From Elusimicrobia bacterium UBA5214 (GTDB lineage Bacteria > Elusimicrobiota > UBA5214), in the NCBI GenBank assembly GCA_002412545.1, contig DHVG01000001.1, positions 73,341-137,340 on the forward strand: a stretch of DNA of 64,000 nucleotides. Direction: 5' to 3'. How positions within the stretch are numbered: position 1 is the stretch's first letter; each line of letters starts with the position of its first letter. Both the position numbers and the translations under genes were made by a program. Below are positions 29,353 to 37,029 of this stretch, one piece after another. The notes beneath the pieces are model-generated. The model saw only the letters and a list, made by a program, of their open reading frames with translations, had not been told where the DNA came from and searched no databases.

Positions 29353-31953
29353 TTACTTCACTATCGTAATTTTCCCCTTATTCCCTTTCGGTTCTTTCGG
29401 GTTACTTGCCGTATAAAGATATATCCCCCGGACTACTTTTTCACCCTGCTCGTTAGTTAAATCCCAGGTAATTTTATCATTTCCATTAGTTTCTCTTAAT
29501 TCTTTGACTAATTCACCAGTCAGGGTATAAATCCTGATTGTCCCATAAGCAACACCCGTTCCCCAGAAAGTGAGAACCTTCCCGCTTAATAGCGAAATCG
29601 GTTCCGGATAAGCAATTGCACAAGTTGGAATCACACTGATACTCACGGTCGCATTTCCACTATTTGAAATAATATTCACTGCACCAGTATAAGTTACATA
29701 ATCGGACAATTCTCTCGTCGGTGAAACGGTTACCGAAATTGTTGCACTCTGTCCCGCAGAAAGAGAAAAACTTGTCGGACTAACACTTATCCATGTCTCA
29801 TCGGCTGTAATATTCACACTCAAAATACCTTCACCTGTATTCTTAACCGTAAAACTAAGCATTTTGCTCTGTCCCTTTACTATTTCACCAAAAGAAAGAG
29901 AAATTTGGTCAACGAACAAAACTGGTGTAGTAGAGACAATGACCCCGGTAAAATACCAATTATCAATATTTCCTGAAAGCGTAGTTGTGCTTCTTGAGAC
30001 AGGAGTAAAAGTATAACCACTTTTACTTGGTGTAACCGTATATGTGCCCGAAGAAAGATTCATAAATTCATAAGACCCCAAAGAATTTGTAGTCGCAGAT
30101 TTTACATCTGCGCCAGTTAAACTCATCGCCACCCCACTTATCCCTGTTCCACCAGAATCTTTGACATAACCCTTAATATAGTAAACTGGAACAGTAGTTT
30201 CAATCAGAGCAAAATCTACCGTTGTTACTTGTCCAGTAATAACGACTTGTCGTGTTTTTGTTTGAGTTTGATAGCCACTTTTACTTGCTCGCACATCATA
30301 AGTTCCCGTTGCAACAGTCATTGAATAATTCCCACCTGTATCTGTCGTTGAACTAACCACTACCGACAAACCACTAACCACTTCCACCAATGCACCGGAA
30401 ATCGCTGTCCCATCAGCCGATTTCGTCACCATCCCCGAAATTGAACCAGTAGCGGTTGGACTTGAAACAGCAGGAGCAGTAACTGAACTTGTCGGTGTGC
30501 CTGTAGCAGTAGCATTCCAGACATCGTATGCTTCAAAATAGTAGGTATAATCAGTTCCTGGAGAAAGTGTTATTGCATTACTATAAATTGCGCCTGTATT
30601 GTAATTCCCGGAAACATAATTCATTGTCAAAGTCTGGACAGTTGTTCCACCTTTCAAAATATATAGTTTCGGATAACCAGATTTTGGCGCATCATTATCC
30701 GCATCTGTATATTTCACCCGGTAAACAAATGTTGTTGTTGAGGTTCCCGTTTCCGGGTGAAGCCCATCAGCAGTATAATTTGTCTCACCGGTCCAGGATA
30801 ATGTTGGTAAATTATTATCAACCCGCCAGGGTGTGTTTCTATCTGTTGTATCACCAAGCCCTAATTGACCGTACAAGTTATACCCCCAAACCCAGAATGT
30901 GCCATCGGTCTTTATTGCTAAGGTGTGCCCCGCACCACCAGAAACAGATACCCAGTTTGTTCCAGTTCCGATCTGTGTCGGCGTCCATCTATTATTTATA
31001 TCACCAAGCCCTAATTGACTCCACCCGTTATTCCCCCAAGCCCAGAGTGTCCTATCGGTTTCTATTGCTAAGGTGTGATATATACCACCAGAAACAGATA
31101 CCCAGTTTGTTCCAGTTCCGATCTGTGTTGGTGTGTTCATTTGTATCGTAGTTCCAAGCCCTAATTGACCATCCCCATTATTCCCCCAAGCCCAGAGTGT
31201 CCCATCGGTCTTTATTGCTATTGTGTGCCACCCACCACCGGAAACAGAAGACCAGTTTGTTCCAGTTCCAACCTGTGTTGGTGTCCCTCTATCATTTGTA
31301 TCTCCAAGCCCTAATCGACCATCCCGGTTATACCCCCAAGCCCAGAGTGTGCCATCGGTCTTTATTGCTAAGGTGTGAGACCCACCACAAGAAACAGATT
31401 TCCAGTTTGTCCCAGTCCCGACCTGTGTCGGCGTGCATCTATCATTTATATCATCAAGCCCTAATCGACCAGAGTCGTTCCTCCCCCAAGCCCAGAGTGT
31501 CCCATCGGTCTTTATTGCTAATGTGTGAGACCCACCACCAGAAACAGATTTCCAGTTTGTTCCAGTCCCGACCTGTGTTGGTGTAGTTCTATTTGTTCCA
31601 AATCCACTATCTCCAAGCCCTAATTGACCATCCCAATTAACTCCCCAAGCCCAGAGTGTCCCATCGGTTCTTATTGCTATTGTGTGATACCAACCACCAG
31701 AAACAGAAGCCCAGTTTGTAGCAGTTCCAACCCGTGTTGGTGTATTTCTATTTGTTTCATCACCAAGCCCTAATTGACCTTCTGAATTCCGTCCCCAAGC
31801 CCAGAGTGTGCCATCGGTCTTTATTGCTAAGGTGTGCAGCTGCCCACCAGAAACAGAAGACCAGTTTTGTGCGTTAGCAGTTGCAATGTAGCCAGTAGTC
31901 AGTAAAAAAATAACTAACGAACAAAAGGTTTGCTTACACATTTTGATAGACAT
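29353..31953 (-). CDS. Secreted seven-bladed RCC1 propeller protein with sorting-type C-terminus
   Basis: 866 aa. Signal peptide (about 1-28, ending ANA), then seven 50-aa RCC1 repeats (NWxSVSGG, HTLAIKTDGTLWAWG, QLGLGD, TPTQVGTGT), enough for one closed propeller. After it come an Ig/Fn3-like domain, two carboxypeptidase regulatory-like domains (ISGALVEVVSG, ISGVAMSLTG), an abnormal-spindle or BACON-like domain (LSFGEIVKGQSKMLSF) and a C-terminal FlgD-like domain (IRIYTLTGELVKEL to YLYTASN). The start at 31953 has GGGAGGT upstream. Probably exported and surface-attached, perhaps through the PorV-like partner next door. Confidence 0.9.
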   Translation of the reverse strand: MSIKMCKQTFCSLVIFLLTTGYIATANAQNWSSVSGGQLHTLAIKTDGTLWAWGRNSEGQLGLGDETNRNTPTRVGTATNWASVSGGWYHTIAIRTDGTLWAWGVNWDGQLGLGDSGFGTNRTTPTQVGTGTNWKSVSGGGSHTLAIKTDGTLWAWGRNDSGRLGLDDINDRCTPTQVGTGTNWKSVSCGGSHTLAIKTDGTLWAWGYNRDGRLGLGDTNDRGTPTQVGTGTNWSSVSGGGWHTIAIKTDGTLWAWGNNGDGQLGLGTTIQMNTPTQIGTGTNWVSVSGGIYHTLAIETDRTLWAWGNNGWSQLGLGDINNRWTPTQIGTGTNWVSVSGGAGHTLAIKTDGTFWVWGYNLYGQLGLGDTTDRNTPWRVDNNLPTLSWTGETNYTADGLHPETGTSTTTFVYRVKYTDADNDAPKSGYPKLYILKGGTTVQTLTMNYVSGNYNTGAIYSNAITLSPGTDYTYYFEAYDVWNATATGTPTSSVTAPAVSSPTATGSISGMVTKSADGTAISGALVEVVSGLSVVVSSTTDTGGNYSMTVATGTYDVRASKSGYQTQTKTRQVVITGQVTTVDFALIETTVPVYYIKGYVKDSGGTGISGVAMSLTGADVKSATTNSLGSYEFMNLSSGTYTVTPSKSGYTFTPVSRSTTTLSGNIDNWYFTGVIVSTTPVLFVDQISLSFGEIVKGQSKMLSFTVKNTGEGILSVNITADETWISVSPTSFSLSAGQSATISVTVSPTRELSDYVTYTGAVNIISNSGNATVSISVIPTCAIAYPEPISLLSGKVLTFWGTGVAYGTIRIYTLTGELVKELRETNGNDKITWDLTNEQGEKVVRGIYLYTASNPKEPKGNKGKITIVK
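30815..31870 (-). repeat. Seven tandem ~150-bp RCC1 repeats
   Basis: Seven consecutive units with a DNA period of about 150 bp. GATGGCACACTCTGGGCTTG-like blocks are almost identical between units, showing recent duplication or gene conversion. Unit 2 is longer by four residues. Confidence 0.9.
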
Positions 31954-31989
31954 TTTTTGAGAACCTCCCTTTAGATAATTGCTTAATCC

Positions 31990-32110
31990 AATCTTACAAA
32001 GTTTGTTACAAGTTCCCATTGGAGTTTATCAGCAGATGCGTAGATGCGTGCCAGTCTTGATTTCTTGACTGGTTCACCCTTGCGCCAGACGGTGCAGGGT
32101 TCAGATTAAC
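31990..32110 (-). other. Structured part of the RCC1 leader
   Basis: Between the terminator and the gene lie two palindromes: CCAGTC/GACTGG (32051-32072) and ACCCTTGCGCC/GGTGCAGGGT (32076-32101). There are also two AGATGCGT words (32035-32049). Its look is that of a small repeat cluster; no known riboswitch fits. Confidence 0.45.
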
Positions 32111-32124
32111 TGTAAATTTAAAAC

Positions 32125-32170
32125 AAAAAAAACCGAACTACCCCTCGGCTGGCTCAGGACAAATTCGGTC
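32125..32170 (-). terminator. Intrinsic terminator inside the RCC1 leader
   Basis: ACCGAA (minus strand 32169-32164) pairs with TTCGGT (32137-32132), followed by T8. It lies downstream of the promoter at 32283-32311, so either it is an attenuator for the RCC1 gene, or it ends the toxin-antitoxin transcript. Confidence 0.7.
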
Positions 32171-32282
32171 TAAAAAGATTTATCAGTGATAATCTCTATT
32201 CTAAGACAGAAACCATAGAGGAGAGAAAACAATTTACATATCCCCCTCTGGCAAAAGTTTAAATGTCTTACTACTGGTTCAC

Positions 32283-32311
32283 ATTTTATAAATTGCCTAA
32301 ATTTTTGTCAA
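32283..32311 (-). promoter_or_regulatory. Sigma-70 promoter of the RCC1 gene
   Basis: TTGACA (32311-32306), exactly 17 bases, TAAAAT (32288-32283). The start would be near 32276, giving an unusually long leader of about 320 bases. Confidence 0.8.
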
Positions 32312-32347
32312 GGAGTTTAGAAAAAATTTTTTTTCGACTATTAAAAT

Positions 32348-32632
32348 TTATAATTTCAACAACCTACTACCATGGATAACCGTAATTATTTCCAAATAAC
32401 CTTCTTTAATCTGATAAATGATTCTATAACCCTTGTAGATTAATTCTCTTACCTGAGGGTCATCTGACTCGGGGACACGGCGACCTATTTCTGGGAATAA
32501 CTCTAAATGTTCTGCCATCTCAAAAATTCTGTCATTGAATATCTTAGCATAGTAGGATGAATCTAATGCAATAAATTTGCATATCTCTTTTAAGTCCTCA
32601 ATTGATTCTTTTGACCATTTTACCTTAACCAT
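32348..32632 (-). CDS. ParE/RelE-family toxin
   Basis: 94 aa. ParE-type pattern: VKWSKESIEDLKEICKFI, FPEIGRRVPESDDPQVREL, then YRIIYQI and IITVIHGSRLL. The gene overlaps its antitoxin by 13 bases. ParE toxins poison gyrase; RelE relatives cut mRNA; the GRRVPE and VREL elements favour the ParE group. Confidence 0.9.
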   Translation of the reverse strand: MVKVKWSKESIEDLKEICKFIALDSSYYAKIFNDRIFEMAEHLELFPEIGRRVPESDDPQVRELIYKGYRIIYQIKEGYLEIITVIHGSRLLKL

Positions 32633-32805
32633 TTTTTCATTATTTTCTTCGCTTCTTCGTGGGTGTAAAATTGACCAGTTTCCAGTTGTCTTTGTCCTTT
32701 TAATATCTTTTGTTTTACATATAAATGTTCCATTATCTCTTCTAAAGTAGAATTTTCAGGCAACCTTTTTACCAGTGAGATTACTTCTCTTTTGATTGTA
32801 GGCAT
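32620..32805 (-). CDS. Antitoxin partner of the ParE-like toxin
   Basis: 61 aa. Starts MPTIKREVISLVKRLPENST, with GGGAGGTG just upstream of the ATG (chosen over a longer frame). No clear ribbon-helix-helix, but size, overlap with the toxin and charged helical C-terminus (THEEAKKIMKKWL) fit a ParD-like or similar antitoxin. Confidence 0.8.
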   Translation of the reverse strand: MPTIKREVISLVKRLPENSTLEEIMEHLYVKQKILKGQRQLETGQFYTHEEAKKIMKKWLR

Positions 32806-32837
32806 TTGGTTCACCTCCCTGTATTGCACATTTTTTT

Positions 32838-32866
32838 AGTTTATCAAATTATTAAAGAGTTGTCAA
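32838..32866 (-). promoter_or_regulatory. Sigma-70 promoter of the ParE-type toxin-antitoxin operon
   Basis: TTGACA (32866-32861), 17 bases, TAAACT (32843-32838), about 35 bases before the antitoxin ATG. Confidence 0.78.
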
Positions 32867-32888
32867 GGATTTCTAAGAAATTGGTAGT

Positions 32889-34106
32889 TTATTTTTTTAG
32901 TTCTTTAATTAAGGCGGGGATAATTTCGTAGAGGTCACCTTGGAGGGCGAAATCAGCAATTTTCATTATCGGTGCTTCCGGGTCTTTATTAACTGCGACA
33001 ACACATTTTGCACCACTCATTCCGACCAGGTGCTGGATTGCACCGGATATACCACAGGCAATGTAAAGTTTTGGAGCGACTGTTCTCCCGGTTTGCCCAA
33101 CCTGATGCGAGTAAGGTATCCATTCGGCATCAACTGCGGCACGGCTGGCACCAACTGCACCACCGATGACTTGGGCTAATTCTTCAATTAGTTTGAATCC
33201 TTCCGGTTTACCTAAACCGCGTCCACCGGAAACGATGATATCCGCTTCCGCAAGGTTTACTTTGGAAGTAATATCTTTAACAAATTCAATAAATTGTGTC
33301 CGGACAATTAAATTACTTAAATTTACATTTTTCTTGATAATTTCGCCTTTAAGGGTGGTATCTCTTTCTGCTTTTGGGAAGACCTTATGCCGGACAGTTG
33401 CCATCTGGGGACGATGGTTAGGAGTAAGGATAGTCGCCATAATATTTCCGCCGAATGCGGGACGGGTTTGGAGCAGATTCCTTGTTTCCAAATCAACATC
33501 TAAACCGGTGCAGTCAGCAGTAAGTCCAGTATTAGTCTTTGCCGCTACTCTTGAAGCGAAAGAACGACCGATATTTGTTGCCCCGAAGAGGATAATTTCC
33601 GGTTTTTCTTCATTGATTATCTGGGCAAGAACTTCACTATAGGGTTCATCAAGAAAATTTTTGAGGATAGTATCCTCAACCAAATAAACTTTATTTGCAC
33701 CGTGGAAAATAAGTTCCTGAGCAAAATGGCTAATTTTATCTCCGAGTAAAATTGCCGATAAAGAAACATTCAATTTCTGGGCTAATTTCTTTCCTTCAGC
33801 AAGTAATTCGTAAACTACCGGTGCGATTTCATTATGTCGTTGTTCAGCATAGACCCACACTCCTTTATAAAGGCTAATGGCTGATGGCTGACAGCTAATA
33901 GCTTCTTTTTCTAAGACAATCGCACTGTATTTTTTGCATTCTTCTACGCAAGCAGCACAGAAAGTGCATTTGTTCAAGTCAATAATAGCTAACTTATATT
34001 TCTTAGGATGTTCCGGACGTTCACGCAAAGTTAGTGCGTTATAGATACAAACCTTTAAACAAAGTCCACAACCGATACATTTTTCTTCTAAAATATAGAT
34101 ATTCAT
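32889..34106 (-). CDS. etfA: Electron-transfer flavoprotein alpha subunit with N-terminal ferredoxin domain
   Basis: 405 aa. The first 70 residues hold two 4Fe-4S motifs (CIGCGLCLKVC and CTFCAACVEEC). The EtfA domain follows, with GRSFASRVAAKT and the FAD-binding VGQTGRTVAPKLYIACGISG. The N-terminal ferredoxin resembles CarE-type EtfA of electron-bifurcating complexes. A word repeat (33873-33903) lies in the linker between the two domains. Acts with etfB and acyl-CoA dehydrogenase next in order. Confidence 0.94.
   Translation of the reverse strand: MNIYILEEKCIGCGLCLKVCIYNALTLRERPEHPKKYKLAIIDLNKCTFCAACVEECKKYSAIVLEKEAISCQPSAISLYKGVWVYAEQRHNEIAPVVYELLAEGKKLAQKLNVSLSAILLGDKISHFAQELIFHGANKVYLVEDTILKNFLDEPYSEVLAQIINEEKPEIILFGATNIGRSFASRVAAKTNTGLTADCTGLDVDLETRNLLQTRPAFGGNIMATILTPNHRPQMATVRHKVFPKAERDTTLKGEIIKKNVNLSNLIVRTQFIEFVKDITSKVNLAEADIIVSGGRGLGKPEGFKLIEELAQVIGGAVGASRAAVDAEWIPYSHQVGQTGRTVAPKLYIACGISGAIQHLVGMSGAKCVVAVNKDPEAPIMKIADFALQGDLYEIIPALIKELKK
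33873..33903 (-). repeat. In-frame GGCTGATGGCTGACAGCTAA word repeat in etfA
   Basis: Four variants of GGCTAAT/GGCTGAT/GGCTGACA/GCTAATA, read as EAISCQPSAISL in the linker between the ferredoxin and EtfA domains. Confidence 0.7.
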
Positions 34107-34185
34107 AAGTTTTTCCGTTAATTCCGTTAGGTCCGTTATTTCCGTTAAGTCGGTTTAGTCTGTTAGGTCGGTTAATTCCGTTTAG
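34107..34185 (-). repeat. GTCCGTTAG word array between etfA and etfB
   Basis: About eight forward words (TTCCGTTAA, TTCCGTTAG, GTCCGTTAT, GTCGGTTTA, GTCTGTTAG and others), with no inverted half here. The EtfB stop codon sits at its edge. Confidence 0.8.
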
Positions 34186-34988
34186 ATGATTTTAAGTTCT
34201 TTAAGTCTACTTGCGGTTTTTTGGGCAATTTCTTCGGGTGAACCGCTAATTGTTTCTCCCCCTTTGCGTGCTGGTGGGGTAAAAATTTTTTTCACCGTTG
34301 TTGGTGAACCGGTCATACCGATTTTATCTTTTTCGGCATTAATTATTTCTGCATTCCAGAGATTTATTTTTGTTTTTTTTGCTAACAGTAGTCCACGTAA
34401 AGAAGGTAAACGTGGTATATTTATTTCTTTCACTACGGTGATTAAAGCCGGGAGTTTCATTTCCAGAATATCATAACCGTCTTCCATCAGCCGTTCTACA
34501 CGCAGCATACCATCTTTGATTTCTTCAATTTTGCGCACATAACAGATATGGGGTATATTTAATTTTTCGGCAATACCTGGTCCGACCTGTGCAGTATCAC
34601 CATCAATTGCCTGTTTCCCACAGATGATTAAATCGTAAGGGGTTGAGGAACCCCCGCCGGGATTAATTTTTTTAATTGCCTGTGCTAAAGTATAAGCAGT
34701 AGCCAAAGTATCCGCACCAGCAAAATTTTTATCACTGAGAAGAATTGATTCATCCGCACCACGGGCAATACATTCACGGAGTGCAGTTTCTGCTTGCGGT
34801 GGACCCATAGAAAGAACAATAACTTTACCCGCAAATTTTTCTTTCAGTCGTAACCCTTCTTCCAAAGCATATTCGTCAAAAGGGTTGATGATTGACTCTA
34901 CCCCTTCGCGTTTTAAACGACCGGTTTCGGAGTCAATCTGTACATTAGTAGTTGCGGGAACTTGTTTTATACAAATAATAATATTCAT
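34182..34988 (-). CDS. etfB: Electron-transfer flavoprotein beta subunit
   Basis: 268 aa. The EtfB signature VKEINIPRLPSLRGLLLAKK is intact and the nucleotide-binding GKQAIDGDTAQVGP resembles bifurcating EtfB. The ATG at 34988 is preferred over a TTG three codons earlier. A small GGGGTT/AACCCC palindrome (34639-34654) is in frame before YDLIICG. Pairs with EtfA to move electrons to or from the dehydrogenase. Confidence 0.95.
   Translation of the reverse strand: MNIIICIKQVPATTNVQIDSETGRLKREGVESIINPFDEYALEEGLRLKEKFAGKVIVLSMGPPQAETALRECIARGADESILLSDKNFAGADTLATAYTLAQAIKKINPGGGSSTPYDLIICGKQAIDGDTAQVGPGIAEKLNIPHICYVRKIEEIKDGMLRVERLMEDGYDILEMKLPALITVVKEINIPRLPSLRGLLLAKKTKINLWNAEIINAEKDKIGMTGSPTTVKKIFTPPARKGGETISGSPEEIAQKTASRLKELKII
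34639..34654 (-). repeat. In-frame GGGGTT/AACCCC palindrome in etfB
   Basis: Perfect 6-bp arms with a GAGG loop, translated as GGGSSTP between KKIN and YDLIICG, a stretch longer than in usual EtfB. Confidence 0.5.
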
Positions 34989-34990
34989 AT

Positions 34991-35072
34991 AAATCAAACT
35001 ATGAGTTATGATTTATGAGTTATGAATCAAGATACATCACAATTCATACTTCATAGTTCATAATTCATACTT
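34991..35072 (-). repeat. TTATGAGTTATGA word array, forward then inverted
   Basis: Forward: CTATGAG, TTATGAT, TTATGAG, TTATGAA. Inverted: AATTCATAC, TTCATAG, TTCATAA, TTCATAC. It fills the etfB-acyl-CoA dehydrogenase gap and is very like 12640-12707, 22 kb away. Confidence 0.85.
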
Positions 35073-35076
35073 TTTA

Positions 35077-36234
35077 TTACTTAGAAGCGGATTCTTTAAT
35101 TAAGGCGAGAGCAATTTCGTTACGCTGGATTTGGTTTGTTCCTTCGTAGATTTGTGTAATCTTAGCATCACGCATCATTTTTTCTACTGGATATTCCTGC
35201 ATATAACCGTAACCACCAAAAATTTGTACCGCTTCAGTAGTAACTTTCATCGCCGTTTCGGAAGCAAAAAGTTTGGACATTGCTGATTCTTTAGTAACTC
35301 TTTTTTCTGGGTCAGCATCAATCATTCTTGCAGTGGAATAAACAAGTGCTCTCGCTGCTTCTACTTGGGTAGCTAAATCAGCAAGTAGATGTTGAATTGC
35401 TTGGAAATGGATAATTGCTTGACCAAACTGGACACGCTGACGAGCATAATTGATTGCTTCATCAAGTGCACCTTGGGCAATACCAACCGCTTGGGCGGCA
35501 ACCCCGGGACGAGAGACATATAAAGTTTTTAAAGCAACAATAAACCCTTGTCCTTCTTTACCTAAAAGATTTTCTTTAGGGATACGACAATCTTGGAAAA
35601 TCAGTTCTCTTGTTGGTGAAGCACGAATACCTAATTTTTTTTCTTTCTTACCGAAAGTAAATCCCGGTGTATCTTTTTCTACAATAAATGCCGAGAGTCC
35701 GCGGACACCACGTCCCGGGCTCGTTAATGCAATAACCGTATAAATTTCCGCTTCCCCGGCATTAGTAATAAAACATTTTGTGCCATTAAGCCGATAAGTA
35801 TCAGCTTCCTTTATAGCAGTAGTTTTTATTGCCGTAGCATCGGAGCCGGCTTGTGGTTCGGTTAAAGCAAAAGCAGTTAACCTTTTACCAGCGGCAATAT
35901 CCGGAAGATATTTCTTTTTCTGTTCTTCAGTGCCAAAAAGTAAAATTGGGAATGTCCCGAGAGCAGTACCGGCTAAACATAAAGCAATTGCTCCGTCAAC
36001 TTTAGAAAGTTCTTCAACCGCGAGACAAAGGTTAAAGATACTTCCTCCTAAACCACCATATTCTTCCGGTATATAAATCCGGAAAAGGTCAGTCTTTGCC
36101 ATTTCTTCTACGATTGGCCAAGGAAATTCTTCAATTTCGTCATAATGTTGGCGGACAGGTTTAATTTTTTCTTGCGCAATTTTTTTACAAAGGTCAACAA
36201 TCATTTTCTGTTCTTCAGATAAGAAATAATCCAT
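35077..36234 (-). CDS. Acyl-CoA dehydrogenase
   Basis: 385 aa, FAD enzyme. Signature ALTEPQAGSDA for FAD and substrate binding, the CoA loop, the arginine-rich QIFGGYGYMQEYP, and IYEGTNQIQRN holding the catalytic glutamate. GGAGGT precedes the ATG. With the ferredoxin-fused EtfA and EtfB it may form a bifurcating acyl-CoA dehydrogenase complex; whether it oxidises or reduces the acyl group is open. Confidence 0.95.
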   Translation of the reverse strand: MDYFLSEEQKMIVDLCKKIAQEKIKPVRQHYDEIEEFPWPIVEEMAKTDLFRIYIPEEYGGLGGSIFNLCLAVEELSKVDGAIALCLAGTALGTFPILLFGTEEQKKKYLPDIAAGKRLTAFALTEPQAGSDATAIKTTAIKEADTYRLNGTKCFITNAGEAEIYTVIALTSPGRGVRGLSAFIVEKDTPGFTFGKKEKKLGIRASPTRELIFQDCRIPKENLLGKEGQGFIVALKTLYVSRPGVAAQAVGIAQGALDEAINYARQRVQFGQAIIHFQAIQHLLADLATQVEAARALVYSTARMIDADPEKRVTKESAMSKLFASETAMKVTTEAVQIFGGYGYMQEYPVEKMMRDAKITQIYEGTNQIQRNEIALALIKESASK

Positions 36235-36244
36235 TTTACCTCCA

Positions 36245-36338
36245 TGGTCAGTTAGGTAAGTTAGTCAAGTTATGAAGTTATTCAAGTTAGTAAAACTTTC
36301 TAACTTCTAACTTCTAACTTCTAACTTCTAACTTCTCT
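36245..36338 (-). repeat. TCTAACT heptamer array running into the rnc stop codon
   Basis: Five exact heptamers (TCTAACT, 36302-36338) after a decayed run (AGTTAGGTAAGTTAGTCAAG and similar). The heptamers supply the last codons of RNase III (EKLEVRS) and its TAG stop. Confidence 0.85.
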
Positions 36339-37027
36339 AAGGCATTTTTTGCGGCTTCCTGTTCTGCTTCTTTTTTTGATTTCCCTGTTCCACGACCAAG
36401 TATTTTCTTTTTGAAATATACACCAATTTCAAAAGTTTTGTTATGTTCTGGTCCGGTTTCTTTAATTACGCGATACGCAGGGACAAGTTTATGTTTTCCT
36501 TGAATAATCTCCTGTAATTGTGATTTATAATCTCTTCTTTGGACAAATTTTTTTTGTTTCAATCTCTGAAGAATAAATTTTTCTAAAGTCGGATACCCAC
36601 GGTCTAAATAAATCGCTCCGAGAAGTGCCTCAAAAGCATTGGCGAGAATTGATTCGCGTTCTCTTCCACCGGTTGTTTCTTCACCACGACTCAAGCAAAT
36701 ATATTGACCAAGATTGATTTCCTTTGCCCAATTATAAAGTGTCTTTCGTGAGATAAGTTGTGCTTTTTGTTGCGAAAGGAGACCTTCGTCATCTTGGGGG
36801 CGTGTTTTATAGAGATAAGATGAAACGATGGCTGATAATAGACTATCTCCGAGAAATTCTAAGCGTTCATTATCACGTCTTGGTGGGACAGTTTCAACTG
36901 CGTAAGATTTATGGGTTAATGCTTCATTCAATAATTGTTGGTTGTGGAATTTTATTCTAATAACTTTTTGTAATTCTTTGGTTACATCTTTTTTTGCTTC
37001 ACTTTTGTTATCTGACATACGGTTCAA
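36314..37027 (-). CDS. rnc: Ribonuclease III
   Basis: 237 aa. Catalytic block NERLEFLGDSLLSAI at about 53-67, second acidic site ANAFEALLGAIYLD, and a C-terminal double-stranded-RNA-binding domain (DYKSQLQEIIQGK to KKEAEQEAAKNAL). Cleaves dsRNA in rRNA and mRNA processing. The chosen start is TTG, three bases after the fabF stop, since GGTGA is at the right distance; the ATG three codons in is the alternative. Its 3' end lies in a heptamer repeat. Confidence 0.96.
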   Translation of the reverse strand: MNRMSDNKSEAKKDVTKELQKVIRIKFHNQQLLNEALTHKSYAVETVPPRRDNERLEFLGDSLLSAIVSSYLYKTRPQDDEGLLSQQKAQLISRKTLYNWAKEINLGQYICLSRGEETTGGRERESILANAFEALLGAIYLDRGYPTLEKFILQRLKQKKFVQRRDYKSQLQEIIQGKHKLVPAYRVIKETGPEHNKTFEIGVYFKKKILGRGTGKSKKEAEQEAAKNALEKLEVRS

Positions 37028-37029
37028 TT

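Noticed and set aside
30528..31586. Two long plus-strand open frames opposite the RCC1 gene (207 and 129 codons).
   Set aside because: They mirror the repeat period of the minus-strand RCC1 gene, have no ribosome site or family similarity, and vanish outside the repeats. They are shadows of the repeated coding strand.
32035..32110. A cyclic-di-GMP-I riboswitch upstream of the RCC1 gene.
   Set aside because: GGCGCAAGGGTGAACCAG and GACTGGCACGCA look like parts of the first half, but the second conserved stem is missing and both pieces are simple palindromes.
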